Shown here in pieces: positions 21,530 to 34,300 of a DNA stretch of 64,000 bases (position 1 is the first letter of the stretch; the number at the start of each line of letters is the position of its first letter). Position numbers and translations under genes: made by a program. Source of the stretch: Pseudeuparius sepicola (lineage: Eukaryota; Arthropoda; Insecta; Coleoptera; Anthribidae); contig OY987305.1 in the NCBI GenBank assembly GCA_963920635.1, positions 12,687,153-12,751,152 on the forward strand. The letters run 5' to 3'. Below the pieces are notes generated by a model. The model was not told the origin of the DNA, did no database searches, and saw only the letters and a list, made by a program, of their open reading frames with translations.

Positions 21530-21720
21530 CGAACTGTGAGTAGACAGCGGCTACGGCCCACAGCGCGAAACGGCGAGAGAAGCGTAGTTCTTCCCCCTGA
21601 CTTCGACTAGGCATTACTGGCGATTGCGCCTCGCCGCGCTCGCGGACACCCGGGCCGTTCCGCCGGGTCGTTCACCCAAACAGCTGTCGGCGGAGAGTGG
21701 GCTGATTATTGGTACGCCGT
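21530..21720 (+). promoter_or_regulatory. GC-rich block, candidate proximal grh promoter
   Basis: A CG-dense stretch (GCGAAACGGCGAGAGAAGCG, CCTCGCCGCGCTCGCGG, CCCGGGCCGTTCCGCCGGG) stands out in AT-rich surroundings about 300-600 bp before the grh leader. It could be a TATA-less promoter with an unspliced leader into 22143, or a leader exon. No unique initiator or donor can be chosen by eye. E-box CAGCTG at about 21680. Confidence 0.4.
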
Positions 21721-21990
21721 AACTGCGCGGTGCGCACATGTTTTAGACTTCGACAAAAAAATATTTTCGCATTTCCTTTTTTAGTAGGCCTACCCCTCTG
21801 TGATATAGGCCTCCCCCTCTGTGATATATACTTAAATGAATGTGAATTTCTGCATAGTTGTCAGTTGCTTCTATCTCAGAATAATATTCTTTCCATTTTA
21901 AAATAATAAATGTTCGATTCAAAGCTTGCCCATATAGAAGTCTGCAGATAAAGCAGATGGCGCCAATACCATTCAATAAATTATATCGAA

Positions 21991-22007
21991 TGTTTGCTTG
22001 TTCGCAG
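21991..22007 (+). promoter_or_regulatory. Splice acceptor before grh leader
   Basis: TGTTTGCTTGTTCGCAG is pyrimidine-rich and ends in CAG, giving a good 3' splice site with exon start at 22008. It supports a spliced upstream leader exon but does not exclude read-through from the GC-rich block at 21530-21720. Confidence 0.5.
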
Positions 22008-22142
22008 GTTAGACGACAGCCCATCGCTCACTCACGTCTCCAGCCATCAAAGTGCCATAAAAACTAAATAATAGTACGTAATCGAGTGCAATACGCGTCA
22101 AGTGAACTCTGTGATAGACTTGCCATACATATAATAGTAAAA
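22008..22142 (+). other. grh: 5' untranslated part of grh exon
   Basis: 135 bp between the acceptor and the start codon. It contains no ATG in any frame, and a TAA at 22065-22067 is in frame with the grh start, so the coding region cannot extend upstream. The start context is GTAAAAATGACC with A at -3. Confidence 0.6.
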
Positions 22143-22786
22143 ATGACCCGCCGCAGCATCGACGATGTCTCCTCCAACAATTCTCCTCAAAACGACGTTG
22201 ACCAGGGATTGATGTCGCCTCCTCCTCCTCAAGCGACCTCTCCTCAAGACAAATCCCCACTCAGAGAAGCTCCAGAATCTCCTACCATGCTTGCCACAAT
22301 GACCCCTGTAAACGTGATGGAGCTCAAGAAAGAAATGGAGGAAGAAAGTGCCATGGGACGACCTCCTATATACGCTCAAGTCAAAACGGAAGTCCTCTAC
22401 GAGAAGGACGACGAGATATACGCGCAAACCATCGCGGATAAGAACGACACACCTATAGACCTGATCTACGAGGACGGCAACAAGACTGTAATCTACACGA
22501 CAGCCCCGGATCAGAAAGGGTTGGAGATATACTCGGCAGACAATACGGGGGAAATAACCATAAATAACATCAGCGCTCACCAAATCCACGGGCAGCAGAT
22601 AGCCGACGTGCTGATCGGGAGCAACGGAGGCGCTGAGACGGGTTCGCCAGGGACTGTGTCAGTCGTGCTGCAGGGTAATAATCAGGGATTGCTGCAATAT
22701 CCACAGTCGCAGGTGCCGGGGACAACGGTAATGGTGTTGTCTGAACTGGTGGACGACAACGGCATGCCTGCCGTTGGGATTACAAG
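22143..22786 (+). CDS. grh: grainyhead transcription factor, N-terminal coding exon (partial)
   Basis: Encodes residues 1-214 plus two bases of codon 215. Grainyhead is a CP2/LSF-family nuclear transcription factor controlling epidermal barrier, tracheal and neural genes. Two blocks support the call: ESPTMLATMTPVNVMEL (residues 45-61) and PIDLIYEDGNKTVIYTT with QKGLEIYS (104-131), both resembling the N-terminal half of Drosophila Grh from memory. The region is acidic and Ser/Pro-rich, with six proline-directed Ser/Thr sites before residue 55, a PPPP run at 26-29 and a VKTE sumoylation-type motif at 80-83. It matches the activation region of the family; the CP2 domain is in later exons. The first in-frame ATG after an upstream stop is at 22143. 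The exon stops at AAG/GTAAGG, leaving phase 2. The 163-codon antisense frame is a shadow. Confidence 0.88.
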
Positions 22787-22792
22787 GTAAGG
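22787..22792 (+). promoter_or_regulatory. grh: Splice donor of grh coding exon
   Basis: ACAAG/GTAAGG is a near-consensus 5' splice site. Reading through it meets an in-frame TAA at once (AGG TAA), so splicing is required. Confidence 0.88.
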
Positions 22793-23211
22793 TTGCATGT
22801 TTCAGTCGTCACAATCAAAGGGCCAGGCACATATATGTCAACAGGAACTGCTAAGCCAAACTTTTCGATGGCAGATAGATTTTGTTTCATTGTAGTTTAT
22901 CTGCCTATAAAATTATATAAGTCAAAAACATATTATCGTGTTTTGTCTTCTCATTTATTTTTAATAAAATGCAATAATTAAGGACATTTTGTTTAATAAC
23001 GTTTACATTTGTTTAAAAGTTCAAAATTACTTAATAAAATTCCATTTTCCACTGAAAGGATAAAAAATCCAGGAATATAAACCAATAATCAGATTAGTTA
23101 TTTACGTAAAAAGACCAGAAAGTATAAGCCCTCTAGTCTGTGAGTGCAGTAAACTCCCTTTCCGGTTATGTTACCCATATTATTTTTCCACATAATTTAT
23201 AATGAAGCTTA
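22793..23211. other. Start of presumed intron, no feature
   Basis: AT-rich, no repeat pairing or coding signal seen. Confidence 0.45.
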
Positions 23212-23530
23212 TGTGTCCGACATTTCAGTTTTTTAAGATAAAAGTTCATATAAACATGGGTCCACAAGGCCTTCATTTTTGAGAGATAGGGTGTTAAAGA
23301 TTTATTTTTATTTTCTAAATTATTTTTGAATTATATATAATGTCGATATTTGGACGAAAATTGGTTAAAGAAAACCCAAGTACCAATTTTCCTTCAAATA
23401 TGGACATTAATTCAAAAATTATTTAGAAAAACAAAAATAAAAATAATTTTTAACACCCTGTATCTCAAAAATGAAGGCCTCTACAAGGAGGAGAAGGATG
23501 AAGGAATCGTAGTCTGAAATGTGGGACACT
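23212..23530. repeat. Foldback family P
   Basis: TGTCCGACATTTCAG at 23215 is mirrored by CTGAAATGTGGGACA at 23514. The arms include GGCCTTCATTTTTGAGAGA and its mirror with TAACACCCTGTATCTCAAAA. The left arm also holds AAGTTCATATAAACATGGGT, a module shared with families X and DD and with single ends near 46100 and 61900. Confidence 0.78.
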
Positions 23531-23664
23531 TCTTAAAAAATACCCCTGCAGCCGCAAAATTTAAGTAAAACGTTTGAAGGGAGCCTACCTACTTCATTTC
23601 TATGATCCTTTATTTTTAGCTTTGTTGATCTATCATGGATCGGAAATAGTAAAATACTTTTTCC

Positions 23665-23830
23665 TGCTCCCTCCCCCGTAAGTTCACTTTACATGCTAGC
23701 CAACAGGTCCGAAAGCGAAAGTGAAATGTTCAAGGTGCCCTGTTGCTAGGTACAAAAAGTGGTTGCTAGGCACAAAAAGTATTGCCTAGCAACGATGCAA
23801 CGATCTTAAAACCATTAATAAAATATTTGT
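23665..23830 (+). repeat. Dispersed repeat Q, copy 1
   Basis: CCGTAAGTTCACTTTACATG, CCAACAGGTCCGAAAGCGAA and GGTTGCTAGGCACAAAAAGT recur in modified form at 24326-24450, 660 bp downstream in the same orientation. Short internal GTTGCTAGG units repeat. Class unknown. Confidence 0.6.
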
Positions 23831-23947
23831 AGCAACTTATAAACTGGTTTTAATCTAAAAGAATATGAATTATGCCATAGAAAAATTAGGAATATGGATA
23901 TATTTTTCACTGTCAAATAATGTGCCTAATAGCAAATTCAAGCAGCA

Positions 23948-24032
23948 GTGAACGTAGCGCTGGGTTAAAAGCGTCCGGATGGTAAACCGTCGGTCACGGG
24001 TTCGAGTCCCAGACAAAACCCAAGTTTTTTTT
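23948..24032 (+). ncRNA. tRNA-like Pol III unit or tRNA-derived SINE relic
   Basis: GTAGCGCTGGGTTAAAAGCG resembles a tRNA D-arm region (4-bp stem, GG in the loop), and GGGTTCGAGTCCC at 23998-24010 matches the B box. An oligo-T of nine follows at 24024-24032. The acceptor stem does not pair, the T stem has only three clean pairs and no proper anticodon stem forms. It is therefore a tRNA pseudogene or SINE head, not a functional tRNA. Confidence 0.45.
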
Positions 24033-24325
24033 TATCCATGCATTCTACTTCTTATATTTATTACTGATTTTAATTTTTAGTAATTGAGCAATGGTTATTT
24101 TGAATATTATTACTCACAATCTACTCCATAGCGTTTAATTAAAATTACCTATATCTCTTTTATAATAGGAACTTGTCGGAAAAATATAATACGTTGCACG
24201 ATGCGTAAGCCCTTTTTTGGGCTTGGAGGTTTTTAAGGACCGAGGAAACGCGGGCGTCCTTAGCCAAAAAAGTGGACTTAAGCATCTTGCAATGCAAATA
24301 ACTATTTCTTCTTCCATCCTCCGTA

Positions 24326-24450
24326 AGTACACTTTACATACTCACCAACAGGCCCGAAAGCGAAAGTCAAATGCCCATATTTTGGTTGCTAGCTGGGAAA
24401 GTGGTTGCTAGCAACACTTACGCGGCAAGGACTATAAAATATTTAATAAA
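24326..24450 (+). repeat. Dispersed repeat Q, copy 2
   Basis: Direct repeat of 23685-23830 with CCGTAAGTACACTTTACATA and AACAGGCCCGAAAGCGAAAG, followed by GGTTGCTAGC units and AAAATATTTAATAAAATA. Confidence 0.6.
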
Positions 24451-26745
24451 ATACGAAGGCAACGCCGACTGTACTTGCAATGTAAATAACTATTAACTCT
24501 TGGTCTTTTACGGCCTAGTCCTGAACAACTATATTTTCCGAAAAAAGAAATTGCTCGTCAACAAATTATTGTTTGGACGAAAATGGAATTTAGATATAGA
24601 CAACGCATTTCACCTCCAATATCTTTATGATGTATTCATTCAAATTCAATGTTGCAGTAATTTTTCGACTACTACAAACCCACAAACGCTATTGGTGTAG
24701 ACGTACAATTCAAGCGAATTAACCGAATGTTTTTGCGATATCGATGATCGAATTTAAATTCTGCTGACTTGCACAAATCGAAATTATATCTATTATCTCA
24801 ATTGAAATGGATTCGTTCGGGACACAACCGTATACTTTTCTATAAAGCTACTTTAGATCCGAGTTTAGATCCTATAGAAAAACCTATTCAAATTTTTATA
24901 GTAACGAAGAGCTAAATTGTATTTAGTCTGCAGAAAAATCAGAAAGATAGTTCATGGTAAATACGGAACACAATCCTCTATTTAATTTATTAGATGCTCC
25001 TGGGTTTTATTAAGGCATATATTTAGTGGGTACTAACGAATAGCGACGTTTGGGATATACTCTATGGTAGTACCATCAAAATAAAAAATCAAAAATAAAA
25101 AAAAAATGATAATAAAACTCCTGTAGTAATTCTTTGTTAGATATTTTAAGGGGTCATAAAATTAGGTTTTTCCTTTTTTGTGGTTGAATAATTATCGTTT
25201 TATGGCTCAGGATGGTTTTCGAGGACATTTATGGGCCTTGGGGAGATTCTTGGACAATACTGAGGGTTTCCCCATATTATGTCAGTTTTTTTGCAAAGTA
25301 TTGGAAAATTCGATGTCCTTTCTAAATACCAAGACAATATTAGTACCTAATTTCTCAAACTTTGACAGATAACACTATCTGACTGGATAATAATGTACTA
25401 AATAAAATAATGGAATAATTATATTTGAAATATTTTAATGTCATTGCGGTGTTGCCAGAAGAATAGGAAAACGTTTTGTATGAGAAGTAAACATGTAAAT
25501 GGAAAGGTTTAAGAAAAAAATAGTTAGTCACGCACTGAAAAATGCATCCCATGGGTTTTTAACACATATTAATGCTATATATTAATAAAACGATATAATA
25601 ACTAGTTTTGTATTAAGCTTAAAAAAGTGTAAGTATCAAATGATTTTGCCTTTACCCCAATCTTCTAAGTACATTCACTTAATAATGCTTTACTGGAAAT
25701 AAATATTATACCTATAAGCTTATATTATTAAATATACTATATATTATATTTAAGTAACTTTGTATGTAAATAGCGCGCTTCGCAGATTCGTTGTGTGAAT
25801 AAATTCATTAAAATCTAAGGCAGATCTTGTTGGCTAATCTGCTATAATTATTTGTTTACTTGGCCAGCGTGGCGGTAGAAAATTGTACAAAATTACGAAG
25901 GCAACCTTGATTCGAGACGTCGACGGGCCTCAATAAAATTCAAATTTATTTACGAAATTATATGCAATAAAAAGCTTATGTGGCACCGCCAGAAGATGGT
26001 ATCCGAAGAATAATATCCTCCGAGGCTGGGACGGAAAATTCCACGGACGGCGCAGCGTGGCCGTACAAATATTTCAATGTCAGGCGTTATGGTCTAATAC
26101 TGACCGAGCTTCAAAAAAACCGAGTCTAATTGAATCGTTCCACGTTTGGCTACGTGCAGTTTGTTCTATCTAGACCGTGGACTGTCTAGTAGGCTCCGGC
26201 AGTTGAAAGCGAATTTATCTATTATTAGTTTTTGCTAACCGATTTGTTCCTTGTGGACGCTAATGTTATTCAATCATTCAGTAGAGCCATGGAGCCTGCT
26301 TGCAATTGAGAATATATTTGTGGCTCTAATAATATAAGGAGTGAAAAAAATATTAAAAATTGCAAGATGTTTTTATCTTTTACACTAATAAGTGAACACG
26401 CAAGAGCTCAGTGTCGGGAATAAAACGTGGCTTATCCGGTTATAAATGCTGTTATAATAGTATTTTCTAAAAAAATTATATCTATGGCCACTGAAGCCGA
26501 GCGAACAAAATGACAACAAATCATGACTTTGGGGAGCATATTATGGTTTAAAAAATTAGAATTAAACTGAAAGGAAGATTCATAATTCTGTCTCATAATA
26601 TGTTTGGCCTGAAGTTTAGTCAAAATAGCTTAATAGGGATGCTGTATGACAAAGAGGATATAAGCGACATATATTGATAGGCATTGTATTTATACTTATT
26701 ATAATACTTATGTAGATCTAACTCGTTTATCTACTTGTTATATAA
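24451..26745. other. Intronic interval without recognised repeats
   Basis: Mostly AT-rich. 25780-26310 is less AT-rich and shows no foldback, so it could be unique sequence with regulatory content, but nothing specific can be named. The 25178 frame (64 codons) has no recognisable domain. Confidence 0.4.
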
Positions 26746-27630
26746 TATACAGAAGAATGTCTCACTTAATAGCGAAACAACCTTATAACTTTTTAATTTT
26801 TAACCTACCAGAACGAAATTTTTGCCAAAGGTATATATGGCATTGTTGCCTACTTATTTCCAAAAACTACTTCAAATTCAAAGCTACCTGCGATGCCACA
26901 ATCGAGGCTAAAATTTCGAAAGCCATATTAGGCATTTTTTCCTCAAAAAAATGTGCTAAAAAAAGTTGTTAAGAATCGATCCAGAACCCTAAGTCCAAAA
27001 ATAGCAATTTAATAACTTCCTGTGTTTAGAAAAGTGTGCCAGGGAAGTTTTTAAGGGAATGAATGACAATAGACATGACAGCAAACAAATTGTCTTTAAA
27101 ACATCCATGGCGCACTTTTCTAAATGCAGGAAATTATTAAATTGCTATTTTTGACAAAATTTTGGATTTACGATTCTGAATCGATCCTGAACAACTTTTT
27201 TAGTAAATCACAGGTGACTTTGACTTTGGAGGAGGCAACTAATATTTTGGAACCAAGTTCCATTCGTTTAAAAATTAAAGAAGTTTTAATTGTTTTTAAT
27301 CCACATACAACTTGATTTAAGCAAGTACGCAGGTAAAATAATAATTTAAATCGCGATTTTCAGTGCTTTCTGGAATTTTTTATTGTTGGATGTATTTTAA
27401 CAAAATTTGGTACAAATCCATTTTAAGGTATGCCGAATCCAGTGTCGTCGTCAGAATTTTTATAAAAATATGCCTAATATGAATTGTCCAATTGTGACCC
27501 AAAATATATGTCGTAGTGGGCCTTGGTATTTTAAACAGTACTGTTTTTGATGACCTATCGTTTAAAAAAACTCGATCGAAATCGGAAGACAAATACAAAT
27601 TGTATGGTTTGAAGTGGGTCACACTGTATA
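26746..27630. repeat. Foldback family R, decayed
   Basis: The central arms pair well: GTTAAGAATCGATCCAGAAC (26968) with GAATCGATCCTGAACAAC (27179), and AATAGCAATTTAATAACTTC (27000) with its mirror near 27130. The outer right end GGGTCACACTGTATA is of the standard type; the left end TATACAGAAGAATGTCTCAC is eroded. No transposase. AAAAGTTGTTAAGAATCGAT resembles the shared inner module of families J and N. Confidence 0.65.
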
Positions 27631-30600
27631 TATGAACTGCCTTATATTCCTAAGACATGAATATGTCGAATAATAGCAAGTATCTACTCGAAGAGGTAAT
27701 AATATACCCAAACCACATACTATAATATTTTTATAGCAACATAAAGCAATGAGCAGTAGGCATTGTGGTTTTCCACATAGATTGTTTGTGTAAATATGCT
27801 GCCAAGCAAATATCTATAGCCGTCCTAACGTCTCTGGCAGGTATATAAATTTATACCGATATGTTGCAAAATGAACAGATATAATTACAATGTCAGTATA
27901 GGAGAGGTTATCACAGAGGTGGCGTAAAAATAGCTTGGTAAATGTAAATCTGACAGCTCTTTTACACATTTTGTTCGTGATTTGAATAACTGGATTAATT
28001 CAATTAAATTGTTGTTAATTGTCTAGCACAAAGCTCAGCTTTAGTCAGTATTACGTTATAATCTATTGCAGCGTTTTTTCTTTCTAAGTAGGTAGAAAAT
28101 AATTGAAATAGGTGCAACGTTGTTCGCAGAATTGAATAACAACATTTTTACATTAAGCTCGACTCCAATCGCTACTAGATTACGAGTTGAATATCCATCT
28201 TACAAGTAATGCAATACATCAGATAATAGACGTAAGTTTGACATCGTCAGGGAGGTAAATTATTTGTCCTACTTATCATGAACTATCTTTTTGTCTGCCA
28301 CATTGTTCGAGAAAAATTAGCATTCAATCAAAGAAGGCTAGACAATTGAGGTATAGAAAAACACATATAATGTTAGCTCATTCTCGCAAATAGAAATTTG
28401 GTTTGAGGATACACCCAAAAATGTGTTATCGAGATCAAAAGTAATTTCTGATTTGGCGTTCTAACCCTGTCCACTTTTTTAATTAGCCTTTGGGTCGAAA
28501 TTTATTGTTCTGTCTGCTATCAGCATCATTCTTTCTTAAGAGATTTCTATCCTCTCTAATGGCATTGTCTTGCGTTTCGTTGTGACAGTCCATATTTTAA
28601 CGTTACTCGTGACACCCGGGTATTAATTTTTTCGGCATGGAGATTTTAAGCATGTAGTACTTTCATATTTAAAAGCATCTTTTTATGATTATTTATTGGG
28701 ATTCCAACCAGGAGGATCGGGAGATAAAACGGGGGCCTTTTTATTTTGAAAGTATGATGGTATACTCCGTTATAAGCTGGATATATTTTCTTGGACCAGC
28801 GGAGTTAACGTTTTGGGTCTCTGTTTATTCGTATGGAAGGAGTTTTAAGAATTTAGTAAGAAAAATGTTGATAAATATATTTTTATTATGTAGTTGCAAT
28901 TTATTTTAATTTTCATAATATAAAAGGAGTAATTTGGCAAGTACATTAACCGGAAAAAGGTTTTAAAAGTTCAGTCCTATGAATAAAATAAATAATACGA
29001 TTTACAGTTTCCGCTATAGCATGTAAAAGAAAACCCAATATTTCGAAACACGTTATTAGTTCAACTTTGTTTTAAAGTTATTATAACCTAAACTGCAAAG
29101 TGCCATGAATATTTTTAGTAACCAAACCAAAATCAAAATTCTTACCTCACACTTTATCTCATATTACTTAAAGAATTGATGTGCTAAAGTATGTCCATAA
29201 TATTTACCCATAATTTCGGTTTTTAACGTTTTTCTCCAAAATGGTGTTCACGTTTAAGAAGGACCATGAACGTAGTTGTAAAAATGAGTTATTGCTATCA
29301 TTATGTATCCGTCAGTAGAATTAATATGCAGTAATTGTTGATCATAATGTGTGCAATAACATTGTTATAGTGTGTTGTTTTTGCGTGACCAGTTTGTTAA
29401 AATTACTTGGGAGTAGGTATATATTATTTTACAGTTATATTCCTTATATAATTAAACACTGACAATTTATGGAAATGGCAACTATATTGTGGAAATTGGG
29501 GAAAATCTCTTTTTATCAATATTCAAGAAATAGATACCTATTACGTAGTATTATTTAATATCCGAGTTTATTAAATAATATTATGTGATTATATAGCGCG
29601 ATAGAAAATTAAAATTATCTTCGATCTGGATTCATAATGCATTAGAAGTTACTAAACCAGAACTGAACATCTAATAATGTTAGGGTCTAAATATTTTGCC
29701 AGAAATTACTTTCCATATATTTTCCCTAAAATCGCATGGTTCTGAGAAATGTGACAACGTTGCCTACGAAATTGCAACTACGTAAAGTGACTTAAAGTTT
29801 AACTGCCTTCCAAGAAATCCGCCTATTAATAGTGGAATTTTTGTTGGATTATTAGAAAATCATTAAGGCTGAATATTGATGACGATACTAATGAGTCTGG
29901 GGAGGAATATCTAGAAACGTTTTACCTCAGTGTTCTTATTTAGAGCTCCTAATTGGCAATTAACTTTCCTTTGCACTTTATTCGAATGCAGAACGGCGTT
30001 GCATTGGAATTATTGATTTATTGGGTAATAATGCTCTATTTAATATAAAGCTTATTTATTACACAGAGAACTGAGCTATATTTAAACTTTTTTATTTAAC
30101 ATTGTTATTTCAGTTATTTCGTTTTTATTTTAGCGTTGCCATAAATTCAAATTCCTGTACAACCTAAGGTATAATAGGGTCAGCGATTAAGAAAATACAC
30201 CTTTGCATACTTTATGGAATTTGCATGTGGTTGAAAATGTGGTTCTATAGCGGCAAAAGGCACATAGGTATTCGATTTATATTTTTTTCTAGTAAATAAC
30301 AAATACAATTAGCTACAAAACTAATGATTTAATTTTATTAACGATGTTGAATTAATTGAAGTCGTTTTGCTTAATCATACATAATATAAAAATGAAAGTA
30401 TCATGACTATTGACAAAAAAGGCAAAGAAACAATAAACCAAATACGGGCGTTTGAAAAAAGTGTTGAATATGACATTTTAAATTGTATATGCTTCCATTT
30501 TTGCTACAGCGTAGTATTTAATCGCTATACTAATTATATCGTTTGGAATTCATTTTATTTTAAATTAACATTAATTAAACAATGTATATAAACATGGGCG

Positions 30601-31360
30601 GCAAAATATGAATACGTACAAAGGAGGCTGAAATCATGATTTAATAATTGTTTAATTTCCGGATTGTAATACAGATATAAATAAACAAACTTTTGCCATA
30701 CCTATATGAAAATAAAATCGAAATTGATTAAATTGTTTAGGTTTTAATTGCGATCTAATAAAAATTGAAACATCAGGAAGTTAAGATGTGGCACGATATT
30801 TGACGATCTTACTATTTTTATATTCAAGAATCTTTCAAGGATATACGTACTTCCTATAGTTCAATTTTTACCTGTATATAGGCATTGGTTTATTATATGA
30901 AAAAATAACAACGGTTGGCTGATTTTCCAACGAAATCTGTCGAGAAATAAACGGGAGTACCTACCTATATATGTCTCAGTATAGGCTTTTTGTAATTAGT
31001 GACAATACTACTTAAATTAACAGTACTGAAAAAAAAACGTGAAGACATAACGTTTACTCTTCGAGTCTTGTTAACTGTGCTCTTCAGAAGCACATGTTGA
31101 AGCGTTATTTAGTCTTTAATAGGAATAGATAAACCAAACTGTACCTACTACGTTGATTATCTAACCTTTGCTTTGCAAATAAAAATGTTAATTTTAGCAA
31201 TAAAGCCTTTTTCGTTTTACTGTTATAATGGTTTCTACGGATGAATTTAAAAATAATTTTCGATCGCCTTATGGGTAGAATTTTTTCTTCTAACCGGAGT
31301 AACAGATATACTTCATCTTTAAGATCCTAGAAAGAGCTAATTTTTATCGATTAGAAAACT
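27631..31360. other. Long AT-rich intronic interval
   Basis: No exon, RNA gene or paired repeat was recognised in 3.7 kb. Short frames at 28685 and 30403 have AT-driven composition. Confidence 0.4.
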
Positions 31361-34300
31361 TGTTGTATCTGTACAGGATATGGGACGTCCTGTATATTTT
31401 GGCATTATCCGAAAGTGCTTGAAATAGGCTTATATAGTAAGTAAATTGTAAGTACTACGCATCACAAAAACATCGCTACGCCTCAGTCACGAAAAATAAT
31501 CATTCCATTTTTGGTATGCTGCCCTTGAGCAACCCAAACTCCAATCATGAAGAATCTTTAATATGCGGTTGTGAACTCTGTTTAATATCACAAGACGGAG
31601 TCGAGTTGCTTTTAAGAAGGAGGCCTGTTATTTTGGTTTTATACTTATTGCGCGCAAAAAATAATTGTTGATAAAGGTGCTTATAAAGCCGCATTGTTTT
31701 GCCGCAATAATTATTATTATCCGGACTATCTCCGCAACGATTCGTTTCAATAATAATTCAAATAAAGAATTTCCGTGGGAAACACCACCAAATATAATCA
31801 CATTTATACTATACAGGGTGGACATTTAGAAAGTTCATTTTCTTATAACAAATTTAACCCAACTGAAATTAAATGAATAAGACAATTAAATCTCCGTATC
31901 AAGTTATCATATACATATTATACGTTATACTTGAAAGATTCCATACAGTTTTACATTGGCTTAATCTGTTGCAAAAATAATATATCTTAAATGTCCCTCT
32001 TAGTGTTATATTTTACTAAAAATAGGCTAAGAATAGTCGCTTACATCAAATTTATGAATTGAAAATATAGGTGTACCTCTACCTCACTCCATTTGTAAAC
32101 AAGTCAAGGTCCGAACTATCAGTGTAATTTCGTATTTCGCAATACATTATTTGTATATAGTGTAAGTAAGTACATTACAATAATTTTATTACTTTAACTC
32201 AATTTCATTCTCAATGTTATGGAACAATTATATTGATACTACCCCGTTATTAATACTGAAAACATATTACTCGGTATAGTTCTATGCCAGCAACCTCGAT
32301 AAGCATATTCCACAACGTGCAGATCACCTCCTCGGCGACATCAACAGGCGATGACGACACTAACTTTTGGATTTGTATAATATCCTAGTGTCCCAGGAAT
32401 AGTGATCAGTTTTTCAATATGATTAATAATTTCAGTGATAATACAATAAAAGGCCGAAAATTATAAGGCTAATTGGGAATCGAATGTGCACCTTATCTTG
32501 TGAGGATAGTTTTAACTCATAATCATAACATTTCAATAACTTCGTATTGCGATATTTGTAATTTCTGCTCGCTCCGCTTCGCTCCGTGGCCGAATACGTA
32601 ATGGTATATACATATTGCCTTTTATTTAAGTATATAGATAGAGACTATTCGGGTCCTTAGCATAGTAGTTTGTACAATCTTGCGGGGATAGCAATAATAG
32701 GTATACAGCTAATATATTTTAAATAGAATGAGCATGCACATTTGTTTTACAAATTGCCCAATAACTCTATTCGATGCTCTTTAAGATGGATGAAATTATT
32801 AGTCAAATTGAAAAATTGACAGCTATATCAAAGCAATACCTACCTTCCTACCTATGCCAAGCCGTTTTCACAATATGACTAAAGGTTTTGTGAAATGACT
32901 ATTTTTATATTTCGCCTACGACTTACATAAATAATTTCAAAATTGGAAAATTGCCACTACCTAACATGTACTACTTCGATACAAATAATTAGCTTCAGAC
33001 CCCTCGTTTTATTTGTGAAAATTACACCTGAATAGTTTCTCACGGGTCATTTTAAATTACTCAGGATATGAGCTATACCCTTTTTAGAAAGTTCATTAAG
33101 AGTCTTAAGTGTTATTAATATTGACTTTTATGCTACTCTCCAAGTAATTTATTGCAAATTCTAAAATAAAAGGGTTTACTATAGCTTTGAAACGACAACT
33201 ACAGGGCGTTCATCCTCTCATTAGCTCAAAAGTTATCAAATGCATTTTAAAAATATTTTGTAAATTTTAAATTTTGTGAATAGGATATAGGTACAGTGTC
33301 AAATAGGTATTAAGTCCGCATATATGGATTTTTTTAATCGATTTAAGAAAATTTTGAAGTACCCCGTTATTTTTGCTTAAAAATGATGTCAAGTGACGTG
33401 CTCAAAATTAACCACGTACCTACAGAAAAGTAGTTCTCCTTTAAATTTTATACCGCTGTACCAAATTTCAGAACTCTACAAAATAGTTTAATTTTGTTGA
33501 TCTTACTATAAATAACACATAGGTACCTACCTATTTTATTTAAATGATTTTAATAAAGATATATAAAATCATTCAATTTTATTACATTTGCTGTCTACAT
33601 GCATTTCCATTATTTTATCGAAAAAGAAAATTTCCCAACTGAAAATTCGTCAAATTTGATGGAAAGTCTGTGTACTGTCGTTAGTTTTCTCCAAAACTAG
33701 CTTTATTTCCATATTTAGTGAATAAGAAAACGCTCGACTACTTTCATAAAAAAAAGATAATGAACGTATTATTTAAAAAATATTAAAACATCTGGGATTA
33801 CTCCAAAAGAAGATTTTGCGGGAAATTATATTATTAGTAACCATGAAAAAGTTAAAACTTGTCGTTACTTAGTGTAAATAACCTCTGTTATTACAATAAT
33901 GTAGGTACCTATACAAAGTTGCTTTGTATAGGTGCATTTTCAAAAATATTCAGTCTCAATAGGTACCTACCTCGTAGAAATATTTTGACTTAAAATTGCA
34001 TGGGTATACAACGGCTTTAGAATATAGGAGGCAGGTATGAATCACCTGGTATTGAGCTTACAGCACAACTAACAAACGCTTATTTTCACACGACCATGAA
34101 CTTCTATATGCGTTTGTATATAGAATATTATGTTTGATTTTAATTTTCTTGCTCGGTTATTACGAAAGGTATTCGTATTCACATTGTATTGAAACCAACT
34201 CTATGTGTAAATATGATGAATGTTTTATATGTGCTGAAAAAACAAAGTCTTATTTCCATTCATTGAAAGCATGTTCCTTTGGAAATCGCATTTTCTACTC

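Noticed and set aside
22098..22589. 163-codon minus-strand open frame opposite the grh exon
   Set aside because: It is the antisense shadow of a real coding exon, with no ATG-initiated domain and composition set by the sense codons.
23948..24032. Functional tRNA gene
   Set aside because: Acceptor stem does not pair, T stem is weak and the anticodon arm is not formed.
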